Shown: in pieces, positions 1 through 6,900 of the stretch
Position numbering within the stretch: the first letter of the stretch is position 1
Layout: each line of letters begins with the position of its first letter
NCBI GenBank assembly: GCA_049656905.1
Contig: JBASMO010000110.1
Span: forward strand, 1 to 11,272
Reading direction: 5' to 3'
DNA length: 11,272 nucleotides
Source: DTU018 sp003444615
Lineage (GTDB): Bacteria > Bacillota > Syntrophomonadia > Syntrophomonadales > Syntrophomonadaceae
Program-made: the position numbers and the translations under genes
Notes under the pieces: generated by a model
Database searches by the model: none
What the model saw: the letters and a program-made list of their open reading frames with translations, nothing else
What the model was told of the DNA's origin: nothing

Positions 1-183
1 TGGAGAAACTACTATGCCACTCCTCACACTCACAGTAAGCGCAAAATGGCAGACCTGGACTGGTACATAGTTCAAGCATTTACCCGATGGTATGCCAAGA
101 AAACCAAAAAGCGTCGCTACTTAAGTGTATGGCCCAAAGTGGAAGAAATGTTGTGCAAGCAAGGACTGCTAAAACTGGCTTAG
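1..183 (+). CDS. ltrA: Group II intron reverse transcriptase/maturase, C-terminal fragment
   Basis: Frame 1 is open from the first base to a TAG at 181-183, giving the last 60 residues of a protein that begins outside the window. It opens with WRNYY, matching the GW-x-NYF core of the group II maturase (GIIM) region, followed by a leucine/arginine-rich helix (LDWYIVQAFTRWYAKK) and a basic stretch typical of the RNA-binding thumb. About 25 residues follow and the protein stops without any Cys/His-rich HNH endonuclease domain, so this belongs to the endonuclease-lacking type of intron proteins. The stop lies 29 bases before domain V, the expected arrangement for an ORF in domain IV. Family assignment is good; the exact intron class is not determined. 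Confidence 0.85.
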   Translation, partial: WRNYYATPHTHSKRKMADLDWYIVQAFTRWYAKKTKKRRYLSVWPKVEEMLCKQGLLKLA

Positions 184-212
184 TTGAATGCGCACGAATG
201 ACGAACATCGGA

Positions 213-283
213 AAGCCGTATTAGGGAAAACCTCACGTACGGTTTGATGAGGAGGGGCTGGTGACCCCAGCCTCTCACTCTAC
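213..283 (+). ncRNA. Group II intron catalytic domains V and VI
   Basis: Domain V: AAGCCGTAT (213-221) pairs with GTACGGTTT (237-245), including the G215-T243 wobble and the AGC catalytic triad at 214-216. A two-base AC bulge (235-236) and a short purine-capped distal stem follow. Domain VI: 249-261 pairs with 267-280 as 13 base pairs, one G-T wobble (255/273), around a five-base loop. A single unpaired A277 separates the lower three pairs from the rest and is the expected branch-point nucleophile. The linker between the domains is three bases. I paired these by hand; a covariance model would give the class. Confidence 0.88.
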
Positions 284-387
284 GGAAGGGCCAACCATAA
301 TAGTGAGCTCCGAAGGAACGAACATCGGGAGTGCCGGAACGGCCAATGACACGTTTGGAAGGTTCCCTTTATCCTATTATGATGATG
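284..387. other. Intron 3' exon / intergenic remnant
   Basis: This stretch lies between the intron end and the stop codon of the minus-strand gene. No coding frame with a ribosome site is visible. It contains an 11-base copy (318-328, ACGAACATCGG) of a sequence that also lies just upstream of domain V (201-211), and a tight GC hairpin GCCG-GAA-CGGC around 333-343. Neither resembles a complete intrinsic terminator. It may be native 3' exon or a decayed fragment of another intron copy; I cannot decide. Confidence 0.4.
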
Positions 388-1674
388 TTAACGCTTTTTC
401 TTTTTCCGCCTTCTATCTTCAAAATACATTCTATGGGCGGGAATATTTTTAGGCCCAGAGCCTTCAAGCTCGTTAGAGTCTTCGTTTGTTTGTGAATTAT
501 CCAGGTATTGCTCAGAATCCAGGTCTTCCTCTACTATATCTGTCTCGGTTTCTTCTGGTACCGTAATCTGGGTTGATTCTGGTGATACTGATTCTTCAGA
601 TTCCTCTGGTAAAACATTTGAAGGGTTTTCCTCAATGTTTGCCGTTTCGTTAGTCGACAATGAACCGGCAAGTTCAATTTTTTCTTCGTATTCTTCTGGG
701 CTTTCTGGTATCTGGTTGGCATTTGGGGTTGTACTCACTTCATCTCTTGGTTCTTTAATCTGGGCTGATTCAGGTGTTGGGAATACCTCAGGTTCCTGGG
801 GTGACTCATTGTCCAACTGCCTTTCCTCTGTGGTTTCCGTTGTTCGGTTTGTCATCGAAGTCTCAAGAGTGACAGGAGCGGCTTGTGCATCATTTTTTTT
901 CAGGGGAGTTTCTATTACCTTTGGCTCTAAGTTATGTGAGATGGTAATCTTTATTGGAGGGGGATCCTGAATATCTGATTGTTCATGCAAAGGTAGGTCT
1001 GATTTCTCCACTGACCGTTCCGATTCTTCGGGCACATCATCTGTTGCAGTAGTTTCGTCAACATCAGATGACTCTTGAGATACTTCTATTTCCGAATCCT
1101 CCGCGGCTTCATCAGGAGTTTTGTCAGACATTGGTGCTTCTGATTCAGCAGTGTTTTCATTTACCGGTTCTGGGGTAATTTCCTGTGATTCGGATGGTGA
1201 AGATGGAGCGGTTTTTTCTAAAGGTTCGTCGGGGGTAGGGGGGATTTCAGTTATTACTGGTTCTTCTGATATTGATGGTATTTCCGACTGGCTAGTAATC
1301 TCTGATGCCTCAGTTGTTGCCGGTTCTTCTGTCAGGCTGGACTTTTCTGGTTCTACAGGTGCTACGTCATGGTCTGGTCTTTCGGATACAATAGCGGCCT
1401 TGTCATTAGCGGCTTCCTCTGGAATCGTGGGTATTTCACGAGTTTCAATGATTTCGGCTTCAGCATTATCTGAGGTTGTGTCGCCAGTAGTCATTGGTGG
1501 TTTATTCTGCAGATTTTTCAACTTACTTATTACTTCATGATCTGCATGAGAGCTATTAAAGTGCTTCGACTTTGTATACTGATTATTGCAGAAGGGGCAT
1601 GTTTTTTCATCTGATAAGGGGGTAGGAAATCTGCTCCACTGGTTACATACCTGGCAAAAAAGCCAATAAGCCAT
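388..1674 (-). CDS. Zinc-ribbon protein with long acidic disordered region and basic tail
   Basis: A 428-residue protein of unknown function. Residues 1-33 carry two CxxC knuckles (C7/C10 and C26/C29), a likely treble-clef or rubredoxin-like zinc ribbon, followed by nearby histidines (H38, H43, H46). Residues about 62-400 are dominated by Glu, Pro, Ser, Thr and Asp with no predicted fold or membrane segment. They hold imperfect repeats of an EIPxIxEEP unit at about 80-88, 131-139 and 143-151. One less acidic patch, rich in Ile/Lys/Pro, lies at 238-260. The protein ends in a sharply basic tail, HRMYFEDRRRKKKKR. The start was placed at the ATG at 1674 because AAGGAGAT lies upstream at proper spacing; an ATG 14 codons earlier lacks this. 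No signal peptide, so probably cytosolic or nucleoid/spore-associated. The composition differs from all neighbours. I do not recognise a named family. Confidence 0.8.
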   Translation of the reverse strand: MAYWLFCQVCNQWSRFPTPLSDEKTCPFCNNQYTKSKHFNSSHADHEVISKLKNLQNKPPMTTGDTTSDNAEAEIIETREIPTIPEEAANDKAAIVSERPDHDVAPVEPEKSSLTEEPATTEASEITSQSEIPSISEEPVITEIPPTPDEPLEKTAPSSPSESQEITPEPVNENTAESEAPMSDKTPDEAAEDSEIEVSQESSDVDETTATDDVPEESERSVEKSDLPLHEQSDIQDPPPIKITISHNLEPKVIETPLKKNDAQAAPVTLETSMTNRTTETTEERQLDNESPQEPEVFPTPESAQIKEPRDEVSTTPNANQIPESPEEYEEKIELAGSLSTNETANIEENPSNVLPEESEESVSPESTQITVPEETETDIVEEDLDSEQYLDNSQTNEDSNELEGSGPKNIPAHRMYFEDRRRKKKKR

Positions 1675-1754
1675 AAGTATTATCTCCTTCCTGAAAATAA
1701 TAACCATAGACAGCAAAAAGCTGGTTTTTAATAAACATAGTATCGAGTCGTCTA

Positions 1755-1781
1755 CATTTTATGAATATAAAATCATAATGT
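1755..1781 (-). promoter_or_regulatory. Candidate sigma-K/sigma-E promoter for the zinc-ribbon gene
   Basis: On the minus strand AC (1781-1780) is followed by exactly 16 bases and CATAAAATG (1763-1755), close to the Bacillus sigma-K pattern AC-N16-CATANNNTA with only the last base off. The same -10 also resembles the sigma-E CATACAMT box with one mismatch. The implied start lies about 70 bases upstream of the gene's ATG. The region is AT-rich, so a chance match is quite possible. Confidence 0.3.
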
Positions 1782-1803
1782 GACTATTAATATGGAGGTA
1801 AAA

Positions 1804-1851
1804 ATGGAGCCAGGTGGTGGGAAGCGCAAAAAACAAGATATAGATAAATAG
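1804..1851 (+). CDS. Possible 15-residue basic micropeptide
   Basis: An ATG preceded by GGAGGT (1794-1799) with a four-base spacer opens a 15-codon frame, MEPGGGKRKKQDIDK, ending in TAG. It lies upstream of the promoter called for the acyl-CoA synthetase, so it would not be that gene's leader peptide. The ribosome site is strong though slightly close. There is no homology I can name, and so short a frame could be chance. Confidence 0.2.
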   Translation: MEPGGGKRKKQDIDK

Positions 1852-1897
1852 TGGAAAATATTAGGAACTCATTAGGCTTGCGACTGAAAGAAGGTGG

Positions 1898-1926
1898 TTG
1901 TTAACTGTCCATTTAAGTTTTATAAT
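1898..1926 (+). promoter_or_regulatory. Sigma-A-type promoter for acyl-CoA synthetase
   Basis: TTGTTA (1898-1903) and a perfect TATAAT (1921-1926) are separated by 17 bases. Transcription would start near 1933, about 85 bases before the synthetase ATG. Confidence 0.65.
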
Positions 1927-2017
1927 TTTCAGTAGTGTGTACTGCTTTTATGGTAGTATGGTCTATTATCTATTATTATTTATTATTGGTTAGGTAGGAC
2001 GGGAGGAAGGAAAGAAA

Positions 2018-3652
2018 ATGCCTATTACAGAGTTTTTGGTACGCAATGCACAAATGTACGGACAGGAAAAATGCCTCACCGAGATTAACATGGATCTGCA
2101 GGAAAGGCACAACGTAACCTGGCTGGAATATGAACTGATTGAGAACAATCCGGCTGGAGAATACCGGCGGGATATGACCTGGCGAGTGTTCGACGAAAAA
2201 GCAAATCGACTGGCCAATTTGTTAATCAAGAGAGGAATTAAAAAAGGTGATAAGGTGGCTATTCTGTTGATGAATTGCTTGGAATGGCTGCCTATTTATT
2301 TTGGCATATTAAAAACTGGAGCTATTGCTGTTCCTTTGAATTTCCGTTATACAGCTGAGGAAATCAAATACTGCCTGGATTTGTCAGACAGTGTGGCTTT
2401 AATATTCGGTCCGGAGTTTATTGACCGGATGGAAACAATTATCGATCAAATCCCCAAAGTGAAAATTTTATTCTATGCCGGGGAAAATCGTCCTCTTTTT
2501 GCCGAAAGTTATGATCGCCTTACCGCCAATTGTTCTTCAGAAGATCCTGGTATTCATTTATCTGATGATGATGATGCGGTTATCTACTTTTCTTCTGGGA
2601 CCACTGGGTTCCCCAAAGCTATTTTGCATACTCACCGCAGCTTGATGTCAGCGGCTTATACCGAACAGGCTCATCACAGGCAAACCCGTGAAGACAACTT
2701 TTTATGTATTCCACCGCTTTACCATACCGGTGCTAAGATGCACTGGTTTGGCAGTCTTATATCAGGCAGCAAAGCCGTATTACTAAGAGGGGTTAAGCCG
2801 GAATGGATACTCAAAACGGTGTCCGAAGAAAAAATAACTATTGTCTGGCTTTTGGTTCCCTGGGCCCAAGACATTTTGGATGCTATTGAAAGAGGAGATG
2901 TTAATCTGGATGATTATGAGCTGTCCCAGTGGCGGCTAATGCATATAGGTGCGCAACCGGTGCCACCCAGCTTGATTCGCCGGTGGAAAAAGTATTTTCC
3001 CGGTCATCTCTATGATACAAATTATGGCCTTAGTGAATCAATTGGCCCTGGATGTGTACATTTGGGATTAGAAAACATACACAAAGTTGGGGCTATAGGG
3101 ATTCCCGGCCACAACTGGCAAGCTAAGATTGTTGATCACAATGGAGTTGCTATTTCTAACGGGGAGGTTGGGGAATTAGTAGTAAATGGGCCGGGAGTCA
3201 TGAAAGGCTATTATAAGGACCCTGAAGCAACTGCAGCAGTACTCAGGGATGGCTGGTTGTATACCGGTGATATGGCCCGTATGGATGAAGACGGTTTTAT
3301 TTATTTGGTTGACCGGAAAAAAGACGTGATAATAAGTGGTGGAGAAAACCTGTATCCCGTGCAGATTGAAGATTTTCTCCGCGCTCATGAAGCTATAAAA
3401 GATGTAGCCGTAATAGGATTACCCGATAAACGCTTAGGTGAAATAGCAGCGGCTATTATCGAATTAAAACCGGGCTATAGCTGTACGGAGGAGGAAATAA
3501 GACAGTTTTGTGCCCCTATGCCGCGCTACAAACGCCCCCGGGTGATAATTTTTGATAATGTGCCTCGTAATCCAACCGGTAAGATTGAAAAACCGCGTTT
3601 ACGTGACAAGTATGGGGCGACACGCTTGGTAGCAGCTCAAACCCAAAGTTAA
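2018..3652 (+). CDS. AMP-forming acyl-CoA synthetase (FadD-like)
   Basis: A 544-residue member of the ANL adenylating superfamily, of full family length. It activates a carboxylic acid with ATP to an acyl-adenylate, then transfers the acyl group to CoA. Motifs seen: the phosphate-binding loop SSGTTGFPK at 192-200; YGLSES at 336-341 (the YGxTE-like adenine motif); YTGD at 415-418, whose Asp binds the ribose; the hinge DRKKD at 432-436; the A8 GGENLYP at 441-447; and PTGKIEK with the catalytic lysine K522. There is no signal peptide or membrane segment, so it is cytosolic. The ATG at 2018 follows a GGAGGAAGG ribosome site. The substrate cannot be read from sequence; medium- or long-chain fatty, or cyclic/aromatic, acids are possible. 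It is monocistronic by context, with its own promoter and a terminator immediately after. Confidence 0.92.
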   Translation: MPITEFLVRNAQMYGQEKCLTEINMDLQERHNVTWLEYELIENNPAGEYRRDMTWRVFDEKANRLANLLIKRGIKKGDKVAILLMNCLEWLPIYFGILKTGAIAVPLNFRYTAEEIKYCLDLSDSVALIFGPEFIDRMETIIDQIPKVKILFYAGENRPLFAESYDRLTANCSSEDPGIHLSDDDDAVIYFSSGTTGFPKAILHTHRSLMSAAYTEQAHHRQTREDNFLCIPPLYHTGAKMHWFGSLISGSKAVLLRGVKPEWILKTVSEEKITIVWLLVPWAQDILDAIERGDVNLDDYELSQWRLMHIGAQPVPPSLIRRWKKYFPGHLYDTNYGLSESIGPGCVHLGLENIHKVGAIGIPGHNWQAKIVDHNGVAISNGEVGELVVNGPGVMKGYYKDPEATAAVLRDGWLYTGDMARMDEDGFIYLVDRKKDVIISGGENLYPVQIEDFLRAHEAIKDVAVIGLPDKRLGEIAAAIIELKPGYSCTEEEIRQFCAPMPRYKRPRVIIFDNVPRNPTGKIEKPRLRDKYGATRLVAAQTQS

Positions 3653-3665
3653 CGGTTATTTAATG

Positions 3666-3733
3666 GGAAGGCATTCTTTTCAGGGTACCTCTTATTTGCT
3701 TAAGAGACAGATGAGAAGAAGGCCTTCTTTTTT
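3666..3733 (+). terminator. Long intrinsic terminator after acyl-CoA synthetase
   Basis: Bases 3666-3681 pair with 3713-3728 over 16 positions with one A-G mismatch (3673/3721) and two G-T wobbles, followed by a six-T run (3728-3733). The 31-base loop contains a second inverted pair, CTCTTA (3689-3694) with TAAGAG (3701-3706), giving a nested hairpin. It begins 14 bases after the synthetase stop and separates it from the hydrolase gene. Confidence 0.8.
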
Positions 3734-3763
3734 ATATGCCAGTTTTCGCCCCGCAAATCCGGT

Positions 3764-3792
3764 TTGCCTGTGCCAACATCACTGGATATAAT
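3764..3792 (+). promoter_or_regulatory. Sigma-A-type promoter for MBL-fold hydrolase
   Basis: TTGCCT (3764-3769) and a perfect TATAAT (3787-3792) are 17 bases apart. The implied start near 3799 gives a leader of about 39 bases to the ATG at 3838. This supports that start over an in-frame ATG at 3736, which lies next to the terminator and upstream of this promoter. Confidence 0.7.
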
Positions 3793-3837
3793 GACCATAA
3801 ACTGCTAATAGCGAACAGCGAGGAGGTTAACTATCTC

Positions 3838-4512
3838 ATGGCGGTTAAAATTTGTCCACATGTTTACCAGGTGGGTGGAAGCAACCTGTCACATCCAGAT
3901 GATTGCTGCATATATTTAGTGGAGTCGGAGCAGGAATGCGCCCTTATTGACGCTGGGGCAGGCAAGGGAACCGAGCGGGTACTGGGTAATATTGCAAAGT
4001 GCGGTTTTTCTGCCAGCAATATACGCTACATAATAGTTACTCATGGTCATATCGACCACATTGGAGGGTTAAAGGAACTTCAGAGTAAAACTGGGGCTCA
4101 GGTAGTAGCCCCTGCTTTGGAGCTTGATGCTGTAGAAAAGGGCGACTCCCGGCTTACCGCAGCCTCTTGGTACGGTATTGACTATCAACCTGTAAAGGTA
4201 GACCATATCATCAGACAAGACAGTGAAACATTGCAACTGGGGCAAATGGAACTGGTCTTTTTACACACTCCTGGCCATACTCCCGGGAGTATTTCAATTC
4301 TTTGCCAATGTGCGGGGGTAAAGGTATTGTTCGGACAAGATATACACGGTCCTTTTAACCGGGAATGGGGATCAGACATTGACCAATGGCGCAGGTCTAT
4401 GGAGCGACTGCTGGAGTTGGAAGCAGATATATTATGTGAAGGCCACTTTGGCATATTTGAGCCTGCTCACCAAGTGCGCCAATATATAGAATCGTACCTG
4501 CGCCGCTATTAG
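3838..4512 (+). CDS. Metallo-beta-lactamase-fold hydrolase
   Basis: A 224-residue single-domain cytosolic enzyme of the glyoxalase II-like branch of the MBL superfamily. The binuclear metal site is complete: THGHIDH gives H69, H71, D73 and H74; HTPGHTPGS gives H147; FGQD gives the bridging D168; and CEGH gives H203. The family hydrolyses thioesters, phosphoesters or related bonds with zinc, iron or manganese; the substrate here is unknown. Chosen start: ATG 3838 with GAGGAGG eleven bases upstream and a fitting promoter; upstream extension would encode non-conserved sequence. It lies between an acyl-CoA synthetase and a fatty-acid-binding protein, so an acyl thioester is one guess, but independent transcription weakens that. 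No flavodoxin, rhodanese or other fused domain is present. Confidence 0.88.
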   Translation: MAVKICPHVYQVGGSNLSHPDDCCIYLVESEQECALIDAGAGKGTERVLGNIAKCGFSASNIRYIIVTHGHIDHIGGLKELQSKTGAQVVAPALELDAVEKGDSRLTAASWYGIDYQPVKVDHIIRQDSETLQLGQMELVFLHTPGHTPGSISILCQCAGVKVLFGQDIHGPFNREWGSDIDQWRRSMERLLELEADILCEGHFGIFEPAHQVRQYIESYLRRY

Positions 4513-4702
4513 CTGCTGGAGAAGACAACCTTTACAGCGGCAGGTAGTATATAATTAGTGTTAGTGAGCTTCTCTGGTCGCGGGAAGTGATATATTTTTG
4601 CCAAGCAAAATACAATAATATTAACCAATTACCTTATTACAGGTTCTTATCATTAAACCAGTGGTTAGTAAAAAGACTGTTTTTCTAAAGAGGGCGAGGA
4701 GA

Positions 4703-5545
4703 ATGGTAAAAATAACAGCAGATAGTACCTGCGATCTATCAGAAAACATTATTAAGGCCATGAACATTACTTTGATTCCTTTACATATTATCGCCGGTGA
4801 GCAAGTATTCCGTGATGGTGTAGACATAACTCCCCCTGATATTTTTAGATTGGTGGAACAAGAAGAACAATTCTGCAAAACCTCAGCAGTAAATGTGTAC
4901 CAATATGTCTCGGTATTCCAGGAACTTTCCCCTCAGTATGAGGCGATAATTCATATTTGTATCGGCTCCGAGTTTTCCACCTGTTATCAGAATGCTTGTT
5001 TGGCAGCGGGTCAGTTCAATAATGTATATGTGATTGATTCGCGTAATCTTTCCACCGGCAGCGGCCATATTGTTTATGATGCTGCTGTTATGGCTCAACA
5101 GGGAAAAGACCCCACCGAAATATGCCGAACTCTGGACATGACTATTCCTAAGGTAGAAGCTAGTTTTGTTATTGACCGCCTCGATTATTTACACAAGGGA
5201 GGCCGTTGTTCTGGGTTGGAAGCAGTTGGTGCCAAAATCCTCAATATAAAACCATGTATTGAAGTTGTACACGGAAAAATGAAAGTTGGTAAGAAGTACC
5301 GGGGCAGTTTTGAACACTGTCTGGAACATTATGTGAAAGATCGATTGAGTAATCGTACCGATATCGATTATAGCCGGATATTTATAACTCACCCTGTGTG
5401 TGCAGATAAAACCGTGGCCAGGGTGAAAGAACTAGTGGATAAGTACGCAGATTTTGAAGAAGTGATTGAAACCAGAGCTGGATGCACGATTTCCAGCCAT
5501 TGTGGTCCCAATACTCTGGGTATTCTTTTCAAACGTAAATTATAG
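4703..5545 (+). CDS. DegV family fatty-acid-binding protein (FakB-like)
   Basis: At 280 residues this is the normal length for DegV/FakB proteins. It has the N-terminal ADSTCDLS motif (D7), the loop GSEFSTCYQ at 88-96, the VIDSRNLSTGSG element, the GGR motif with R168, and the C-terminal SSHCGPNTLG with H266. In characterised FakB proteins the equivalent Arg and His contact the phosphate/carboxylate of the bound acyl chain. FakB presents exogenous fatty acid to the kinase FakA, which makes acyl-phosphate for phospholipid synthesis; no FakA is in this window. Start: ATG 4703 with GAGGG eight bases upstream, preferred over an in-frame GTG at 4661 that adds 14 basic non-conserved residues. Its stop is only 20 bases from the stop of the convergent transporter gene. 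Confidence 0.88.
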   Translation: MVKITADSTCDLSENIIKAMNITLIPLHIIAGEQVFRDGVDITPPDIFRLVEQEEQFCKTSAVNVYQYVSVFQELSPQYEAIIHICIGSEFSTCYQNACLAAGQFNNVYVIDSRNLSTGSGHIVYDAAVMAQQGKDPTEICRTLDMTIPKVEASFVIDRLDYLHKGGRCSGLEAVGAKILNIKPCIEVVHGKMKVGKKYRGSFEHCLEHYVKDRLSNRTDIDYSRIFITHPVCADKTVARVKELVDKYADFEEVIETRAGCTISSHCGPNTLGILFKRKL

Positions 5546-5565
5546 AGTGGCCTGAGGCGGTTTAG

Positions 5566-6900
5566 TCAATTATAATTGCTGGCTAACTGCTCATCGAAAG
5601 AGACCAAAGCCGTTTCCAAGCGGTGATTTCTAATTTCTGTAACCTTGATTATAAGTCCATACACCTCCAGTTCGGGTGTGCTTCCATCTTCAGGGATACT
5701 TCCCAGTAACCCAAATATCAATCCACCAAAAGTATCGTAGCCGTCCTCAGGCAGGTCTACTCCCAGTTGCTGAGAGACTAAATTCAAAGGAGCTGCCCCA
5801 GCTATTCTCCAGGTTTGCGGTTCAATTTGCTCAATTAAAGGAGGTTCAGCTGGAACGGTATCATCATCTTCCAGGTCACCAACAATTTCTTCCAAAAGAT
5901 CATTAATGGTTACGATACCGCTCATGCCCCCGTAATCATCCAAAACAATGGCAAAATGGTTACGGCTGTTTTTCATATTGTTAAACAGTACATCAGCTCG
6001 CACGGTTTCGGGTACAAAATAAGCTGGCCTGAGGGCTTGTTCAATAATATTATCACGGGTTTTATCTTTAACTCGAAAGTAATCCATAGCTTTTAATACA
6101 CCTATAACCTTATCGGGACTCTGCTCGCATACTGGATAAACTGAATGACGATTTTCCAAAATGGTTTGCTCCCACTGCTGGACACTTTCATCCATCCAAA
6201 GAATGGCCACTTCAGTTCTATGGGTCATAATATCCTCCGCATTTTTATCGTTGAATTCAAATATATTTTGAATCATATCCTTTTCATTGTGGCTGATAGC
6301 ACCTTTTTCGCTACCCGCATCCACCATCATACGAATTTCTTCCTCGGTAATATCATTATTATCAGCAAAAGGGTCAATGCTTATAAGACGCAGCAGGGAG
6401 TTAGTGGACACCGTCAACAACCAGACAATAGGACTGAATATCCGGGAAACAAAATATACCAGCCCAGACATGGCCAGAGCTATTTCTTCTGCTTTGTGCA
6501 TGGCCACCCGCTTGGGCACTAATTCACCAAATACTAAAGTAAAGTAAGATAGTATTAAAGTAATGGCTATAACAGATAAAGTATCTAGGGTGGCAGGAGA
6601 AATGGCAACGCCTAAACTAACCAACCAGTTTACCAGGAGATCCGAGAAATTATTAGCCGCGAAGGCACTGGCCAGAAATCCGGCTAGTGTGATACCAACT
6701 TGAATAGTTGATAGGAAGCGAGCAGGCTGTTCAGTTAATTGGGCCAGACGAACGGCCCGCTTATCACCTATACTAACCAGTTTAGCCAGCTTATTATTAT
6801 TCATCGCAATTACAGCAATTTCAGCACATGCAAATAAAGCGTTAATTATTATTAGAGTAAGCTGCAAGAGCAACGGCCAAAATAAGTGTTCTCCTGACAA
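5566..6900 (-). CDS. CNNM/CorC (HlyC)-type divalent cation transporter
   Basis: 444 residues. An N-terminal DUF21/CNNM membrane domain (about 1-185) has hydrophobic segments near 8-32, 64-90, 103-125 and 142-172 and the conserved FGELVPKR at 124-131. A CBS-domain pair (about 225-340) carries the MTHRTEV linker and the signature VLDDYGGMSGIVTINDLLEEIVGD, split here as positions 319-342. A CorC/HlyC FAD-like domain ends the protein (about 355-440). Bacterial relatives such as MpfA export magnesium or cobalt; the hemolysin name is historical. Translation starts at a TTG (6900-6898), with AGGGGG eight bases upstream; the next Met would delete the first membrane helix. Possible promoter on the minus strand: TTGGTA (6989-6984), 18 bases, TATTTT (6965-6960), low confidence. 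Convergent with degV. Confidence 0.9.
   Translation of the reverse strand: MSGEHLFWPLLLQLTLIIINALFACAEIAVIAMNNNKLAKLVSIGDKRAVRLAQLTEQPARFLSTIQVGITLAGFLASAFAANNFSDLLVNWLVSLGVAISPATLDTLSVIAITLILSYFTLVFGELVPKRVAMHKAEEIALAMSGLVYFVSRIFSPIVWLLTVSTNSLLRLISIDPFADNNDITEEEIRMMVDAGSEKGAISHNEKDMIQNIFEFNDKNAEDIMTHRTEVAILWMDESVQQWEQTILENRHSVYPVCEQSPDKVIGVLKAMDYFRVKDKTRDNIIEQALRPAYFVPETVRADVLFNNMKNSRNHFAIVLDDYGGMSGIVTINDLLEEIVGDLEDDDTVPAEPPLIEQIEPQTWRIAGAAPLNLVSQQLGVDLPEDGYDTFGGLIFGLLGSIPEDGSTPELEVYGLIIKVTEIRNHRLETALVSFDEQLASNYN

Larger units (their letters stand above)
1..283 (+). mobile_element. Group II intron, 3' portion
   Basis: This is the right end of a retroelement-type group II intron whose left part lies outside the window. 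Seen in order: the end of the maturase frame (stop at 181-183), a short domain IV remainder, domain V (213-245) and domain VI (249-280). The inferred 3' splice site follows C283, so the intron ends in AC, matching the usual AY terminus, six bases after the bulged A277. Group II introns self-splice with help from their maturase and move by target-primed reverse transcription. The intron is oriented opposite to the adjacent 388-1674 gene and ends about 104 bases beyond that gene's stop. The catalytic RNA parts look intact here; whether the element is active cannot be told from its tail. Confidence 0.9.
1675..2017. other. Divergent intergenic region
   Basis: This 343-base AT-rich spacer separates the minus-strand zinc-ribbon gene from the plus-strand acyl-CoA synthetase. 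It holds a possible mother-cell sigma promoter on the minus strand (1755-1781), a tiny frame with a ribosome site (1804-1851), a good sigma-A promoter on the plus strand (1898-1926), and a TATTATTATT-type simple-sequence tract around 1963-1987 in the synthetase leader. No tRNA or recognisable structured leader was seen. Confidence 0.6.

Noticed and set aside
261..452. 63-codon plus-strand frame starting inside intron domain VI
   Set aside because: It begins in the catalytic RNA and runs into the 3' end of the minus-strand gene; no ribosome site or recognisable protein.
635..1540. Plus-strand open frames at 635-970 and 1121-1540 opposite the zinc-ribbon gene
   Set aside because: They are Ser/Gly/Val-rich antisense shadows of the Glu/Ser/Thr/Pro-rich gene, with no ribosome sites of their own.
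4531..4555. TTTACA and TATAAT upstream of the degV-like gene as a promoter
   Set aside because: Spacing is only 13 bases, and no -35 is found at 16-18 bases.
5546..5565. Bidirectional terminator between the convergent degV-like and CNNM genes
   Set aside because: Only GCCT-G-AGGC is present, with no usable loop and no T-run; termination must occur elsewhere or by another means.
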